The translations under genes were made by a program, and so were the position numbers. Below, in pieces: positions 8,057-15,972 of a stretch of 64,000 bases of DNA. The DNA is from Streptomyces sp. AV19. GTDB taxonomy: Bacteria > Actinomycetota > Actinomycetes > Streptomycetales > Streptomycetaceae. Location of the stretch: positions 170,806 through 234,805 of the forward strand of contig NZ_JAEAMR010000007.1 in NCBI RefSeq assembly GCF_015999245.1, written 5' to 3'. Under the pieces are notes generated by a model. The model was given only the letters and a program-made list of their open reading frames with translations, was not told the origin of the DNA and did not search any database. Position 1 is the stretch's first letter. Every line of letters begins with the position of its first letter.

Positions 8057-9037
8057 TCAGCCCGTCGTGAGCAGCACCTTCCCCACGTGCGCGCTCTCCT
8101 CCACGATCCGGTGCGCCGCGGCCGCGTCCCGCAGCGGCAGGGTCCGGTCCACGACCGGGCGCACCCGCCCGCCCGAGACCAGCGGCCACACGTGCTCGCG
8201 CACCGCCGCGACGATCGCCGCCTTCTCCGCGAGCGGCCGCGAGCGCAGCGTGGTCGCCATCACCGCGGCGCGCTTGGCGAGCAGCTTGCCGAGGTCGAGC
8301 TCGGCCTTGCGGCCGCCCTGGAGGCCGATGACCGCCAGCCGGCCGTTGACGGCGAGGGCGTCCACGTTCCTCGCCAGGTACTTGGCGCCCACGATGTCGA
8401 GGATCACGTCCGCGCCCGCGCCGCCGGTGACCTTGCGCAGCTCCTCGACGAAGTCCTGCTCGCGGTAGTCGATGAGGATGTCCGCGCCCAGCTCGCGGCA
8501 GCGCTCCAGCTTCTCCCCGCCGCCGGCGGTGACCGCCACACGCGCGCCGACCGCCTTGGCCAGCTGGACGGCCATCGTGCCGATGCCGCTGCCGCCGCCG
8601 TGCACCAGCAGCGTCTCGCCGGGGCGCAGGTGGGCGAGCATGAACACGTTCGACCAGACCGTCGCCGTGACCTCGGGCAGGGCCGCGGCCGACACCACGT
8701 CCAGCCCCTCCGGGACGGGCAGCAGCTGGCCGACGGGGACGACGGCCTTCTCCGCGTAGCCGCCGCCCGCCAGCAGCGCGCACACCTCGTCGCCGACCGC
8801 CCAGCCGCTGACCCCGGGGCCGAGCGCGGCGATCCGGCCGGAGCACTCCAGGCCGGGGAAGGGGGAGGCGCCGGGCGGCGGGTCGTAGAAGCCCTGGCGC
8901 TGCAGCAGGTCCGCGCGGTTGACCGCGGTGGCGGCGACCTCGACCAGCACCTCTCCCCCGCCGGGCACGGGATCGGGTACCTCGGCCCAGACGAGCGCGT
9001 CGGGTCCGCCGGGTGTGGGGATGGTGATCGCATGCAT
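8057..9037 (-). CDS. NAD(P)H:quinone oxidoreductase-like MDR-family enzyme
   Basis: 326 residues with the zinc-independent medium-chain dehydrogenase pattern: N-terminal GroES-like domain (VNRADLLQRQGFYDPPPG), then a Rossmann domain with GGGSGIGTMAVQLAKA. The PIG3/QorA-type TP53I3-like signature NRADLLQRQG points to quinone or enone reduction with NADPH. No zinc ligands are present. It starts at ATG 9037, divergent from the K+ channel at 9090, with a 52-base shared promoter gap. Confidence 0.88.
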   Translation of the reverse strand: MHAITIPTPGGPDALVWAEVPDPVPGGGEVLVEVAATAVNRADLLQRQGFYDPPPGASPFPGLECSGRIAALGPGVSGWAVGDEVCALLAGGGYAEKAVVPVGQLLPVPEGLDVVSAAALPEVTATVWSNVFMLAHLRPGETLLVHGGGSGIGTMAVQLAKAVGARVAVTAGGGEKLERCRELGADILIDYREQDFVEELRKVTGGAGADVILDIVGAKYLARNVDALAVNGRLAVIGLQGGRKAELDLGKLLAKRAAVMATTLRSRPLAEKAAIVAAVREHVWPLVSGGRVRPVVDRTLPLRDAAAAHRIVEESAHVGKVLLTTG

Positions 9038-9089
9038 GGCGCGAGGCTACTCCGCGTCCTTCCGCGGCGGGGTACGGGATCATGGAGCC

Positions 9090-10229
9090 GTGCCGACCCC
9101 ACCGACCGCAGCCGCCCCCGGCCCTCCTGAACACGAACGGACCGGCGCCCGCCGCCTGTTCCGCTCGCTCTGGCGCCGCACCCGGTCCGACAGCGAGGAC
9201 GCCGAGGCGGCGGGCGCCGTCGTCCTCCCGGTCCAGAACATCACCGCGCCGCTGCGGCAGGTGATACAGCGCCTGGTCATGGCCCTGCTGGTGCTGGGCC
9301 TCACGACCTTCATCGTCTACTTCGACCGGGACGGCTACCACGACAACGCGGGCGGCCCGCTCAGCTTCCTGGACGCCGCGTACTACGCCACCGTCACCCT
9401 CTCCACCACCGGGTACGGCGACATCACACCGGTGAGCGACGCGGCGCGCCTGATCAACATCCTCGTTGTGACGCCATTGCGCGTCCTGTTCCTGATCATT
9501 CTGGTCGGCACCACGCTGGAGGTGCTGACCGAGCGGACGCGCCAGCAGGTCCGCGTACACCGTTGGAGATCGCGCATGCGGGACCACACCGTCGTCATCG
9601 GCTACGGCACCAAGGGCCGGCACACGGTCGAGACCCTTGTCGGCCAGGGCCGGCCGAAGGAGAAGATCGTCGTGGTGGACCCGCAGAAGAAGGCGGTGGA
9701 CGCGGCGGCGGGCGACGGTCTGGTGGGCGTCCTCGGGGACGCGACCCGCTCCGACACCCTGCACCGCGCGGAGCTGCAGAAGGCCGCCCAGGTCGTGATC
9801 ACCACCCAGCGCGACGACACGGCCGCCCTGGTCACCCTCACGGCGCGGCAGATCAACAAGCACGCCACGATCGTGGTCGCCGTACGGGAGGACGAGAACG
9901 TCCCGCTCCTGCGCCAGAGCGGCGCCGACACCGTCGTCACCAGCTCCAGTTCGGCGGGCCGCATGCTCGGCATGTCGATGGTGAGCCCGTACGTGGGCAA
10001 CGTCCTGGAGGACCTGCTGACCTACGGCCACGGCCTGGACGTCGTCGAACGCCCGGTCACCAAGTCCGAGGCGGGCCGCTCCCCGCGCGACTGCGCCGAC
10101 CTTGTCGTAGCCGTCCTCCGGGGCCACCGTCTGCTCAACTACACGGACCCGGAGGCCCAGTCCCTCCACCTCACGGACCGCGTGATCACGATCCGGGAGG
10201 CGCCGCCGGTGACGACGGCGGAGGGCTGA
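9090..10229 (+). CDS. Two-helix potassium channel with TrkA-N (RCK) domain
   Basis: 379 residues from GTG 9090. Membrane helices near 62-80 and 120-145 flank the pore loop with the K+ selectivity filter TTGYGD (about 107-112). A cytosolic RCK domain begins at VVIGYGTKGRHTVETL (about 168), which binds nucleotide or ions to gate the pore. Residues 300-379 are a C-terminal regulatory part (DLVVAVLRGHRLLNYTDPEA ... LTDRVITIRE). A degraded homologue of this tail is found at 12332-12472, on the other side of the GntR island. The start is uncertain: GGAG lies only 2 bases upstream. Confidence 0.9.
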   Translation: MPTPPTAAAPGPPEHERTGARRLFRSLWRRTRSDSEDAEAAGAVVLPVQNITAPLRQVIQRLVMALLVLGLTTFIVYFDRDGYHDNAGGPLSFLDAAYYATVTLSTTGYGDITPVSDAARLINILVVTPLRVLFLIILVGTTLEVLTERTRQQVRVHRWRSRMRDHTVVIGYGTKGRHTVETLVGQGRPKEKIVVVDPQKKAVDAAAGDGLVGVLGDATRSDTLHRAELQKAAQVVITTQRDDTAALVTLTARQINKHATIVVAVREDENVPLLRQSGADTVVTSSSSAGRMLGMSMVSPYVGNVLEDLLTYGHGLDVVERPVTKSEAGRSPRDCADLVVAVLRGHRLLNYTDPEAQSLHLTDRVITIREAPPVTTAEG

Positions 10230-10307
10230 CGATTTCCTTCGACTCCCCGGCGTCCGGGGCGAGCCCGACCGTCATCCACGTGGTATACGCGCGACTTGGG
10301 GAGGGAG

Positions 10308-10327
10308 GGTGGGTCTGACGACCCACC
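10308..10327. terminator. Hairpin downstream of the K+ channel gene
   Basis: GGTGGGT-CTGACG-ACCCACC followed by ATTCCTTT, about 80 bases after the channel stop. A second weaker dyad, AGCCCGA...TCGGGCT, follows at about 10342-10380. Apart from these the gap 10230-10387 holds nothing recognisable. Confidence 0.55.
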
Positions 10328-10387
10328 ATTCCTTTGGGCAGAGCCCGAATCCCGCCCCCCGAATCCCGGAAATCGGGCTCCGCCGGT

Positions 10388-10606
10388 TCACCACTCGTCC
10401 GGGCAGTCAGCAAGATGCCGGCAGACCCGCCCGAGCCCCCGCATGCGCATCACCGCCGAAACCGGCCCGGAACCCGGGCCGTTCTCCCACTCGGCCCGCA
10501 CCCGGTCGAGCACGCAATTCCACCCGCTGAGATCCGCAAGGCATGGGAACAGGCCGACCCGGCCTGATACAGGTTGGGTTGCGAAACACACGACAGCAGC
10601 CCTCAC
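10388..10606 (-). CDS. Small hypothetical protein coupled to the gntR gene
   Basis: A 72-residue frame starts with GTG 10606 inside the GTGTGA that also holds the gntR stop (10603), so it would be translationally coupled. From about residue 15 it has strong G/C third positions and a plausible globular composition (GWNCVLDRVRAEWE ... MRMRGLGRVCRHLADCPDEW). I do not recognise the family. The first 15 codons have weaker codon bias, so the true start could be internal. It could also be a chance frame. Confidence 0.45.
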   Translation of the reverse strand: MRAAVVCFATQPVSGRVGLFPCLADLSGWNCVLDRVRAEWENGPGSGPVSAVMRMRGLGRVCRHLADCPDEW

Positions 10607-11352
10607 ACAGAGATGTCGTACCGCAGCTCATACAAATGCCCCGCCTTCGCCATGACCGATGCCTCGATGGGCCGTTCGTCATCGCTGTAGACCACCCGGA
10701 AGGTACGCAGGACGGGCAGGTCTGTCGGCAGAGCCAGGGCCTCGTATTGCTCTTGGGTGGGGACCCGGGCGGCGACCCGGTCCACGCACTTGCGGGGCGG
10801 GTAGCCCAGTTCGGCCAGGAGAGTCGGCGTACCGCCACGGATCCGGCGGCGCTCCGTCATGGCCGTGCCGCGCACGATGTCAGGGGGATAGAAGGACTTG
10901 ACCAGTTCCACCGGTTCGTCGTCGAAGAGGAGGACTTGGGAGCGCAGGAGCGCGGTGCCGCCGTCGGTGATGTTCAGCGCCACGGCGACGTCCGAGGGCG
11001 GGCGCACCTCGGCCACGTCCAGAAGCCGGCTGCGGGCCCTCACCCCACGCTTCCCGGCCTCCGTGATCCACCGGTACGGCTGCCCGGGCGCGGCGGGCGC
11101 GAGGTACGAAGCCGGGTACATCGTCCGCTGCCGGTGCTCACGCACCAGGACCCCGGAACCCGGGCGGCCGACCACGAGCCCCTCGTCCTTGAGAATCTGA
11201 AGTGCCTTCTGCACCGTCGCGTTCGACGCGCTGAAACGGTCTGTGAGCTGCTGGGTGGAAGGGATGTTGCCACCCGCGGGGAGGCCGCCCGACAGGATCT
11301 CGTCCCGCAGGTCCGCCGCGATGCGCGTGTGGAGCGAGCGCCGGTCCCGCAC
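10603..11352 (-). CDS. GntR-family transcriptional regulator (HutC subfamily, UTRA domain)
   Basis: 249 residues: an N-terminal winged helix (about 5-72; IAADLRDEILSGGLPAGG, IPSTQQLTDRFSASNATVQKALQILKDEGLV, GSGVLV) followed by a UTRA ligand-binding domain (about 85-245). The GTG start at 11352 is 2 bases downstream of the stop of the UTRA-only gene, so the two are one operon reading leftward. The ligand is unknown. UTRA regulators normally autoregulate; a dyad at 12004-12016 in the upstream gap is a candidate operator. Confidence 0.9.
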   Translation of the reverse strand: MRDRRSLHTRIAADLRDEILSGGLPAGGNIPSTQQLTDRFSASNATVQKALQILKDEGLVVGRPGSGVLVREHRQRTMYPASYLAPAAPGQPYRWITEAGKRGVRARSRLLDVAEVRPPSDVAVALNITDGGTALLRSQVLLFDDEPVELVKSFYPPDIVRGTAMTERRRIRGGTPTLLAELGYPPRKCVDRVAARVPTQEQYEALALPTDLPVLRTFRVVYSDDERPIEASVMAKAGHLYELRYDISV

Positions 11353-11354
11353 GG

Positions 11355-11897
11355 TCAGCCGATCCTGAGTTCGTAGCGGAGGCTCTGACGGTGCGCGGGC
11401 ATCGTCATCACGTCCACCTGCAGAGGGCGGTCGTTCCCGTCGAACGTCACACGGGTCAGACGGAGGACCGGTTCCTCCTCGGCCATGGCCAGGGTCTGCA
11501 GCTCCTCGGCGGCGGGCCTACGGGCCCTGATCTCCTCCGTCACCCGCTCGCCGACGTATCCGAGCCTGGCCAGCAGAGTCACGGCACCGCCCGGGATCTT
11601 GGCCGTCCCGGCCAGCGGCGTGCCGCGCGCGATGTCCAACGGGTAGTAGGTGTCCGTCAGTTCTGTCGGTTCGTCGTCCAGATAGATGATTCTGCGACGG
11701 ACGACGACGGACTCCCCGTCCGACGTCCCCAGCAGCCTGGCCACCTCGGGTGCCGGGACCGTCTCCCCCGCCGCGACGATGCGCTGGGAGCCTCGCCGGC
11801 CCCGGGCGGCGCTCTCCTCGCTCCACGCGTCGGGCTGCCCGCTCTCGCGGGGTGCCAGGTAGGGCACCGATGTGCTGATCCACTCGCTGCTGCTCAC
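11355..11897 (-). CDS. UTRA-domain-only paralogue of the adjacent GntR regulator
   Basis: 180 residues from GTG 11897, chosen because AGGAGG lies 5 bases upstream. It aligns along its length with the effector part of its neighbour (YLAP..GQP.W at the start; DEP.EL...YP.DI.RGT in the middle; LLA.LGY; PVLR..RV...D.RP at the end) but has no winged-helix domain. A longer ATG at 11984 adds only low-complexity sequence and no DNA-binding domain. It could heterodimerise with, or titrate ligand from, the full-length regulator. It is the first gene of the leftward operon. Confidence 0.8.
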   Translation of the reverse strand: MSSSEWISTSVPYLAPRESGQPDAWSEESAARGRRGSQRIVAAGETVPAPEVARLLGTSDGESVVVRRRIIYLDDEPTELTDTYYPLDIARGTPLAGTAKIPGGAVTLLARLGYVGERVTEEIRARRPAAEELQTLAMAEEEPVLRLTRVTFDGNDRPLQVDVMTMPAHRQSLRYELRIG

Positions 11898-12003
11898 GGC
11901 GGCCTCCTGCCTTGGTCGCGGTTCCCCGACCTTACTGCCTCGACCGCACGTGAGCCGATCGGGTGATGACGCTCCCAAAAACATCCTTACTGCTATATGC
12001 GAA

Positions 12004-12016
12004 CAACATTATGTTG
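12004..12016. promoter_or_regulatory. Palindrome in the divergent promoter of the GntR/UTRA operon
   Basis: CAACAT-T-ATGTTG is a perfect 13-base dyad in an AT-rich patch between the UTRA gene (start 11897) and the small gene at 12051. CATTAT and, on the other strand, CATAAT overlap it and could serve as -10 hexamers, so a bound regulator would block both directions. The GntR protein next door is the natural candidate. Confidence 0.5.
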
Positions 12017-12050
12017 CGCGCTGTTCCTTACCAGACACGGGAGTTGGCCC

Positions 12051-12323
12051 ATGAACAACCATCACGCCGGCCGGCGGGGCATCGCCATGGTGACCGTTAC
12101 GGGGGACCGTGTCCGCGTCGGTGACGTGGTCACGGTCGGCGGTATTCCGCATCGTGTGCGGGACGTCCGCTGCGTCCTTCCCGCGCGCACCAGGCTGGAG
12201 TTCGAGGATGGGAACGTCTACGTCGTCGGGCGGTCGCATCCCATCGAGGTATCGCGCGCCCATCCCGTTTCCCGGCTCAGGGCAGGCCGCCCCCGTCCTG
12301 TGGTGCCAAGGACCTTCCCGTAG
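12051..12323 (+). CDS. Small hypothetical protein divergent from the GntR/UTRA operon
   Basis: A 90-residue product starts at ATG 12051 with GGGAG 7 bases upstream. The middle (VTVTGDRVRVGDVVTVGGIPHRVRDVRCVLPARTRLEFEDGNVYVVGRSHPIEV) alternates Val and charged residues and looks like a small all-beta barrel; the ends are probably disordered. I do not recognise a named family. Its stop directly abuts the K+ channel remnant, and its position opposite the regulators suggests common control. Confidence 0.6.
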   Translation: MNNHHAGRRGIAMVTVTGDRVRVGDVVTVGGIPHRVRDVRCVLPARTRLEFEDGNVYVVGRSHPIEVSRAHPVSRLRAGRPRPVVPRTFP

Positions 12324-12331
12324 GCCGGTGT

Positions 12332-12472
12332 TCTCGTGGTCCGACGGACGACCTCGTGGTCGCCGTGGTCCGCGGCCACCGCCTGCCACACCGCACCGAC
12401 CCCGAGGCCGCGACGGCGCACCTCACCGACCGCCTGATCACCATCCGGAAGGCGCCGGTGTCCGAGAGCTGA
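12332..12472 (+). pseudogene. 3' remnant of a K+ channel (TrkA-type) gene
   Basis: Read in frame with its stop at 12470-12472, this stretch encodes DLVVAVVRGHRLPHRTDPEA..HLTDRLITIRKAP, matching the tail of the intact channel gene (DLVVAVLRGHRLLNYTDPEA..HLTDRVITIREAP) at roughly 27 of 37 positions. There is no start, pore or Rossmann part. Many synonymous differences show it is not a recent copy. It lies immediately upstream of the moeA stop, so the GntR island is bracketed by an intact channel gene and this broken end. Confidence 0.8.
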
Positions 12473-12481
12473 ACAGGCCCT

Positions 12482-14866
12482 CTACCAGGGCAGGTCGAGC
12501 AGGGCGACCCGGCCGCGCGAGGTGCTGCCGCCCGGCGGGATCACCGCCATCGCGTCGGCCGCCGCCAGGCCGCGCAGCATCGCCGGCCCGTGGAAGCGCA
12601 GCGGGCGCGCGCCGTCGCCGCCGCGCAGCACGACGGGGACGAGGCGGGTGTCGGCCGGGTGGCTCGGCACCGGTCCGGCCGGCACGGCCCGGCGCAGCGA
12701 CGGGGCCGTGCGGCCGGAGAGCGTGCGCAGCAGCGGTTCGGCCAGGGTGAGCAGGCCAGCGACGGCGGCGAGCGGGTTGCCCGGGAGGCCCACGAGGTGC
12801 CGGTTCTCCGCGAGGCGGGCGAGCAGCATGGGGTGGCCCGGGCGGACCGCGACCCCGTCCACGAGCAGCTCGGCGCCGAGCCGGCGCAGGGCCGGGTGCA
12901 GGTGGTCGCGGGGGCCGGCGGCGGTGCTGCCGGTCGTGATCACCAGGTCGGCGTCGGAGGCGGCGAGGGCGTCGTGCAGCGCGTCGGCGTCGTCGCCCAG
13001 CCGGTGCTCCGCCGCCACCTCGGCGCCGAGCGTCCGCAGCCAGGGGCCGAGCATCGGGCCGAGCGCGTCGCGGATCCGCCCGTCGTGGGGCAGGCCCTCG
13101 TGGACGAGCTCGTCGCCGAGGACGAGGATCTCGACCCGGGGACGGGCGGTCACGGACAGCGCGTCGTACCCGGCGGCCGCGGCGAGGCCCAGCACGGCGG
13201 GCGTCACCGGGCTGCCGGCGGGCAGCAGTTCGTCGCCGCTGCGGCACTCCTGGCCGCGCGGGCGGATGTCCTGGCCCTGCCCGGCCCGGCGGGTGGCGTA
13301 CAGCTCGCCCTGCGCCGTCGTCCGGCCGTGCTCCCGGCGCAGGACGGCCGTCGCCCCGGGGGGCACGCGGGCACCGGTGGCGATGGGCACGGCACACCCG
13401 TCCCGCAGCGGCTCGTTGCCGGTCTGTCCGGCGACGATGCCCTCGCCCGCCGGCCGCTCGGGCAGCCGCCAGGGCCCGGGCCCGGCGACGGCCCAGCCGT
13501 CCATGGCGGAGGTGTCGAACGACGGCAGGTCCGTCAGCGCGGCCAGCCCCTCGGCCAGCGTCCGCCCGAGCGCCTCGCCGAGCGGCACCTCCTCCGGGGC
13601 CAGCGCCTCGGCGGCCCCGGCGGCGATGCGGCCGGCGGTGGGCCAGGGGGTGGGGGGCAGGCGGTCCGTGGTGTCGGTGGTGACGTGGTGGCCGGCGCCC
13701 TGGCGGACCATGGTGGGGTCACCGTCCTCGTGGCGGCCGGCGGGCGCGGAGCCGGGCGGCGGCGCGTCGGTCCCGCCCGGGCGGGGGGTGGCCGGTCGCC
13801 CGGACGGCTCGTCGCCACCGGGCGCGGGGTCCCGGGCGGCGTCCTCGTCGTCGCGGCTGTCGCGGCCGTCGTGGCCGTCGCGGCCGTCGTGCGGGGAGCG
13901 GTCTTCGTCCGGACGCCCCTGTGTCCCGCGTGTCCCGCGTGTCCCGCGCGTGGACGCGTCGGCGCGCCCGGGGGCGCCGTCGCCGTCCGGACGGGAACCC
14001 GCGCCGCCCGGCGCCTCGCGGGCGGACGAGCCGACGCGCTCCGGGGCGGCATCGCCGTCGCGGCCGGAACGGCCGTTTCGCGCGGACGCGTCGGTACGTC
14101 GCCCCGCATCGCCGTCGCGCGCCCGACGGCCGTCGCCCGGGGCCGGGCGGCCCTGCGCCGCCGCAGGCGCGGGCGCGTCGTCGGCGGCCCGCGAACGGGC
14201 GGACCCGGCACGGGTCCGGCCCGTGGAGCGCTCCGCCGCCGGGGTCTCCCGGGCGGCGGACGCCGGTACGGAAGCGGCGCGCGCGCCGGCCGTCCGGCCG
14301 CGGGAACCGTCCCGCGCGCCGTCACCGGTCACGTCCCGGACCGACCGCCAGACGTCGGTCAGCGCCTCGTCGTCGGTACCGTTCCGCCGGGCACCGGCGG
14401 AGGTGCCGTCGGCGACGGACCGCCACACGCCCGTGGACGAGCCGGTGGCGCCCCGCCGGGCGGGCGGCCGCTGCTGCCGGGAGGGGCCGGCGTCCTGTGA
14501 CGCGACGTCGCGGACCGTCCGCCAGACCTCGGTCAGGCCCGCGTCGCCCGACGGGTCCGCACGGCCGTGTGCGCCGAGTGCGCCATGTACACGGTGCGGG
14601 GCGTCCCCGCCGTACGGGTCCGGCCCCGCGTGGTCGTAGAAGCGCACGCCGCCGAACGGCACGTCCAGCGGCGGGACTTCACGAGTGGCGGCGGCCGGTG
14701 GCGGCCCGGCGTCGTCCGGGTCGTCGTCGAACGGGAGGTACCCGCCGTCCACCGGCCCCACGGCGGCCCGTCCCGGTGCGCCGTGGTCGGCGGCGAGGAT
14801 GGCCAGCGCCTCGTCCGTGGCCCGGTCGAGGGCGGCCGCGTCCGCGTCGCGGTCGTGGGGGCTCAT
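12482..14866 (-). CDS. MoeA-like molybdopterin molybdenumtransferase with a long N-terminal extension
   Basis: 794 residues from ATG 14866, which overlaps the stop of the upstream mobA-like gene (ATGA). The last about 400 residues are MoeA: SFDTSAMDGWAV, IATGARVPPGATAVLR, a MoCF-like domain with GDELV and TTGSTAAGPRDHL, and GLPGNPLAAV. MoeA inserts molybdate into adenylylated molybdopterin. The first about 390 residues are not part of the family: a short acidic start, then a low-complexity Arg/Asp/Gly/Ala/Ser region containing three copies of a VWR(S/T)V(R/A)D motif near residues 115, 150 and 170. Usual MoeA length is about 400-420. Confidence 0.85.
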   Translation of the reverse strand: MSPHDRDADAAALDRATDEALAILAADHGAPGRAAVGPVDGGYLPFDDDPDDAGPPPAAATREVPPLDVPFGGVRFYDHAGPDPYGGDAPHRVHGALGAHGRADPSGDAGLTEVWRTVRDVASQDAGPSRQQRPPARRGATGSSTGVWRSVADGTSAGARRNGTDDEALTDVWRSVRDVTGDGARDGSRGRTAGARAASVPASAARETPAAERSTGRTRAGSARSRAADDAPAPAAAQGRPAPGDGRRARDGDAGRRTDASARNGRSGRDGDAAPERVGSSAREAPGGAGSRPDGDGAPGRADASTRGTRGTRGTQGRPDEDRSPHDGRDGHDGRDSRDDEDAARDPAPGGDEPSGRPATPRPGGTDAPPPGSAPAGRHEDGDPTMVRQGAGHHVTTDTTDRLPPTPWPTAGRIAAGAAEALAPEEVPLGEALGRTLAEGLAALTDLPSFDTSAMDGWAVAGPGPWRLPERPAGEGIVAGQTGNEPLRDGCAVPIATGARVPPGATAVLRREHGRTTAQGELYATRRAGQGQDIRPRGQECRSGDELLPAGSPVTPAVLGLAAAAGYDALSVTARPRVEILVLGDELVHEGLPHDGRIRDALGPMLGPWLRTLGAEVAAEHRLGDDADALHDALAASDADLVITTGSTAAGPRDHLHPALRRLGAELLVDGVAVRPGHPMLLARLAENRHLVGLPGNPLAAVAGLLTLAEPLLRTLSGRTAPSLRRAVPAGPVPSHPADTRLVPVVLRGGDGARPLRFHGPAMLRGLAAADAMAVIPPGGSTSRGRVALLDLPW

Positions 14867-15957
14867 GCGGGGGCCCCGGAGCCGTCGCCGTCCTCCTCCG
14901 CCCAGCGCGCGGCCAGTGCCGCCGCCTGCCCGGCGGCGCGGGCGACCTCCTCGGGGCCGCCGCCGCGCAGCGCGGCCGCGTAGCCGACGAGGAAGGTCGT
15001 CAGGGGGGCGGCGGGGCGGGCCACGCCATGGGCCGCGTCGCGGGCCAGGTCGAGGAGCCCGGCCCGGTCGACGTCGAGTTCTATGCCGAGTTCGGCCTTG
15101 ACCGCGGCGATCCATTCATCCAGCACGGTCCTATCGTCCCTGATGCGCGCGCGGGCCGCGCCGATGTCCTGCCAGGTGTCGCAGTCGAAGGACGCCTCGT
15201 GGTACGGGAGGCGCGCGAGGGACAGTTCGGCAGTGAGGAGGCGCACGGGAAGGCCGGTGAGGGTGCCGTGCTCCGTGGCGAGCAGGGCGATCTCGCGCCG
15301 GAGCGGCTCCGCCCGGTAGGCGGCGACGAGCGGCTGGTCGCGGCCGTCGGCGTCGGTGAGCAGGGCGCCCTCCGCGCCGACGGCCGCGGCGACGAGCTCC
15401 CGCACGGCGTCCGCGCCGAGGAACGGCAGGTCGGCCGAGAGGACGAGCACCGTCTCCGCCGTGGCGTGCCGCAGCCCCGCGTGGAGGGCGGCCAGCGGCC
15501 CGCCGCCGGGCGGCTGTTCGCGCGCCCAGACGACCGGCCGCGCCGTGGGCCGGCGCGGCCCGACGACCACCGTCGTCGCCGCGCCGGCGCCCCCCCCGCG
15601 CACCCAGTCCAGCAGGGAGCGGCCGCCGCTCCGCCCCCCCGGCTTGTCCGCCCCCCCCAGCCCCCGGGCGGCGCCTCCGGCCAGGACGACCGCGTCGTAC
15701 AGCGTTTGGGGCCGCCGCCCCGGGGGGGGGGCGGCCCGCGGCCCGCGGCGGGGGGGGTGTGCGCGCCCCCAGCCCCCCGGCCGCGCGGGGGGCCGGCGCG
15801 GCCCGACGACCACCGTCGTCGCCGCGCCGGCGCACCCGCCGAGCACCCTGTCCAGCAGGGAGCGGCCGCCGATCCGCACCCCGGGCTTGTCCGCCCCGCC
15901 CAGCCGCCGGGCGGCTCCTCCGGCCAGGACGACCGCGTCGTACAGCGTTTCCGTCAC
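14863..15957 (-). CDS. MobA-like molybdenum cofactor guanylyltransferase fused to DUF6457-type domain; contains suspect internal duplication
   Basis: 364 residues as read. The nucleotidyltransferase signature VVLAGGAARRLGGADKPG occurs twice, 81 residues apart, followed once by LVLSADLPFLGADAVRELV and DQPLVAAYRAEPL. The last about 90 residues (LDEWIAAVKAELGIELDVD ... FLVGYAAALRGG) are a DUF6457-like helical domain. MobA attaches GMP to molybdopterin, fitting the coupled moeA downstream. With one copy the protein would be about 283 residues, normal for this fusion. Sequence around the junction is full of G/C runs and substitutions toward C on the + strand; see the repeat entry. Confidence 0.75.
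   Translation of the reverse strand: MTETLYDAVVLAGGAARRLGGADKPGVRIGGRSLLDRVLGGCAGAATTVVVGPRRPPARPGGWGRAHPPRRGPRAAPPPGRRPQTLYDAVVLAGGAARGLGGADKPGGRSGGRSLLDWVRGGGAGAATTVVVGPRRPTARPVVWAREQPPGGGPLAALHAGLRHATAETVLVLSADLPFLGADAVRELVAAAVGAEGALLTDADGRDQPLVAAYRAEPLRREIALLATEHGTLTGLPVRLLTAELSLARLPYHEASFDCDTWQDIGAARARIRDDRTVLDEWIAAVKAELGIELDVDRAGLLDLARDAAHGVARPAAPLTTFLVGYAAALRGGGPEEVARAAGQAAALAARWAEEDGDGSGAPA
15480..15950. repeat. 243-bp tandem duplication inside the mobA-like gene, probably an assembly artefact
   Basis: Sequence at about 15480-15707 is repeated at 15723-15950 with a constant 243-base offset. The outer part of each copy looks like normal coding DNA, while the inner parts facing the junction (about 15590-15795) are degraded by A, T or G to C changes and long G or C runs. 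That pattern is expected where two overlapping contig ends with poor tails were joined without merging. Confidence 0.75.
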
Positions 15958-15972
15958 CCGACGAGTATGGGT

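Noticed and set aside
10603..12323. The GntR island as an integrative conjugative element or prophage
   Set aside because: No integrase, excisionase, replication or transfer gene, no tRNA target and no matching att repeats; the channel tails are too divergent for att sites.
15480..15950. Two consecutive mobA genes or a genuine two-domain enzyme
   Set aside because: The second signature is a near-exact DNA-level copy with damage concentrated at the junction, and downstream motifs occur only once.
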